Assembly (NCBI GenBank): GCA_007123105.1
Contig: SKNY01000102.1
Coordinates: 1-34,339, forward strand
DNA length: 34,339 nt
Origin: Salinarchaeum sp.
GTDB taxonomy: Archaea; Halobacteriota; Halobacteria; Halobacteriales; SKNY01
Direction of reading: 5' to 3'
The notes under the pieces are model-generated. The model saw only the letters and a list, made by a program, of their open reading frames with translations, was not told the DNA's origin and did no database searches. Position 1 is the stretch's first letter; each line of letters opens with the position of its first letter. Below are positions 33,251-34,339 of the stretch, piece after piece. Both the position numbers and the translations under genes were made by a program.

Positions 33251-34339
33251 TCAGTAGAGCCCCCGAAGCTGCTCGGTGATGGTCGCCTCCAGCTCGTCGA
33301 CGAACTCGTCGTACTCCTCCTGGGTCCCGATGCGGTTGAGCTGTGGGGCCGCATCGATGGCGTAGATCTCTTCGACCGGTACGCCGGCCTCGAGCGCGGC
33401 GAAGGCTTCGTCCGCGAACGTCTTGATCGCTTCCCAGATCCGGTATGACTTTTCGGGCGCACAGTATTGGTCGACGTCGTGGAACGCGTTTTGCTGAAGG
33501 AATCCCTCGCGGAGATATCGGGCAACTTCCAACGTCAGCTGTTGGTCCTCTGGCAGCGCGTCCCGGCCGACCAACTGTTCGATTTCCTGGAGGTCGGCTT
33601 CCTCGTCTAGGGTATCGATCGCCCACTGGCGCAGTTCGGCCCAGTCTTCGGCGACCTCATCGGCGAACCACGGATCGAGCTGCGTCCGGTACAGCGAGTA
33701 GGATTCATTCCAGTTGATCGCCGGAAAGTGACGCCGTTCGGCAAGGTCAGCATCGAGCGCCCAGAACGTCTTGACAATGCGCAGCGTGTTCTGGGTGACT
33801 GGCTCCGAGAAGTCCCCGCCGGGCGGGGAGACCGCACCGATAACCGACACTGATCCCTCCGCATCGTTCAGCAGCGTAAACCGCCCGGCTCGCTCGTAAA
33901 ACTCGGAAAGTCGGGCGGCGAGATACGCCGGATAGCCCTCCTCGCCTGGCATCTCCTCGAGCCGCGAGGAGATCTCCCGCATCGCCTCGGCCCATCGGGA
34001 CGTCGAATCCGCCATCAGCGCGACGTCATAGCCCATGTCGCGGTAGTACTCGGCGATCGTAATGCCGGTGTACACACACGACTCCCGGGCGGCCACGGGC
34101 ATGTTCGAGGTGTTTGCGATCAGACAGGTCCGGGACATCAGTGGCTTCCCGGTCACCGGATCCTCGAGCTCGGGGAAGTCTTCGATCACTTCCGTCATCT
34201 CGTTGCCACGCTCCCCACAACCGACGTAGACGACGATGTCCGCGTCGGCCCATTTGGCGAGGCTGTGCTGTGTTACCGTTTTTCCCGAGCCGAACGGGCC
34301 CGGAATCGCGGCCGTCCCGCCCTTTGCGATCGGGAACAG
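33251..34339 (-). CDS. atpA: A-type ATP synthase catalytic subunit A (C-terminal part, cut by window edge)
   Basis: The minus-strand frame is open from the right edge to the stop at 33251, giving the last 362 residues of the catalytic subunit. The Walker A loop GPFGSGKT lies near the edge, followed by [36 protein letters not shown], and [19 protein letters not shown]. It hydrolyses or makes ATP at the A/B interface. The N-terminal part is outside the window. No intein insertion is visible at the P-loop, where some archaeal atpA genes carry one. Confidence 0.96.
   Translation of the reverse strand: MFPIAKGGTAAIPGPFGSGKTVTQHSLAKWADADIVVYVGCGERGNEMTEVIEDFPELEDPVTGKPLMSRTCLIANTSNMPVAARESCVYTGITIAEYYRDMGYDVALMADSTSRWAEAMREISSRLEEMPGEEGYPAYLAARLSEFYERAGRFTLLNDAEGSVSVIGAVSPPGGDFSEPVTQNTLRIVKTFWALDADLAERRHFPAINWNESYSLYRTQLDPWFADEVAEDWAELRQWAIDTLDEEADLQEIEQLVGRDALPEDQQLTLEVARYLREGFLQQNAFHDVDQYCAPEKSYRIWEAIKTFADEAFAALEAGVPVEEIYAIDAAPQLNRIGTQEEYDEFVDELEATITEQLRGLY

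Noticed and set aside
34200-34339. Possible intein at the atpA P-loop, as in some archaeal atpA genes
   Set aside because: The P-loop GPFGSGKT reads straight through to [10 protein letters not shown] with no insertion.
1-34339. Search by eye for tRNA, rRNA, CRISPR arrays, insertion-sequence ends, defence systems and replication origins
   Set aside because: No tRNA cloverleaf, no regularly spaced repeats, no transposase, no nuclease or toxin pair and no orc1/cdc6 gene were recognised. The Asp/His codon repeats at 7600-7680 are coding low complexity, not an array.

Overview
The window is haloarchaeal chromosomal DNA (class Halobacteria). The genes are GC-rich, their proteins are rich in Asp and Glu, lipoproteins carry twin-arginine-like N-termini with LAGC-type lipoboxes, and several genes have a TATA-like element about 26 nt before the start codon, as expected for leaderless mRNAs. 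Archaeal marker genes are present: an A-type ATP synthase, the release factor aRF1, the wyosine enzyme Taw1 and a CTP-dependent riboflavin kinase fused to a winged helix. The genus cannot be fixed from the sequence alone.

Layout. (1) 1-7771 is a metal-homeostasis region: a CobW/COG0523 GTPase cut by the left edge, three NikR-like regulators, a CooC-like P-loop ATPase with a Cys/His-rich tail, a SufU/IscU-like scaffold, a 50-residue tandem C2H2 zinc-finger protein, and a Znu-type zinc ABC operon. The ZnuA of this operon carries an extra His-rich domain that is also found twice in the lipoprotein encoded just upstream. (2) 7772-8908 has no intact gene and holds decayed coding sequence. (3) 8909-12280 is housekeeping: ilvE, ribB, rbkR and taw1. 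(4) 12376-25419 is a carbohydrate-catabolism island: an SDR, a three-gene UxaA/GarD-superfamily dehydratase split into a small SAF subunit and two paralogous large subunits, a GH88/GH105-like hydrolase, a GH29 fucosidase, a VOC protein, a large secreted lipoprotein of possible polysaccharide-lyase type, a uronate-dehydrogenase-like SDR, a Gfo/Idh oxidoreductase, a TIM-barrel isomerase-like protein, and a SAF-containing dehydrogenase. (5) 25475-29422 is housekeeping (argS, prf1) plus two small haloarchaeal genes. (6) 29625-31127 is a frameshifted PAS/GAF sensor pseudogene. (7) 31140-34339 holds atpD, atpB and a partial atpA, all on the minus strand.

How the genes may work together. The island looks like a route for a fucose- and uronate-containing polysaccharide. 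A surface lipoprotein would act first, the fucosidase and the GH88/105-like enzyme would process imported oligosaccharides, and the dehydrogenases with the UxaA-type dehydratase would convert the released sugar acids. The pathway and substrate are inferred.

The strongest candidates for something undescribed are these. First, the two UxaA large paralogs have lost opposite halves of the conserved Cys/Gly motif set, which suggests an obligate heteromeric dehydratase. Second, a His-rich HGDHWHG domain occurs three times in two zinc-uptake proteins. Third, the middle NikR paralog replaces one nickel-binding His with Cys.
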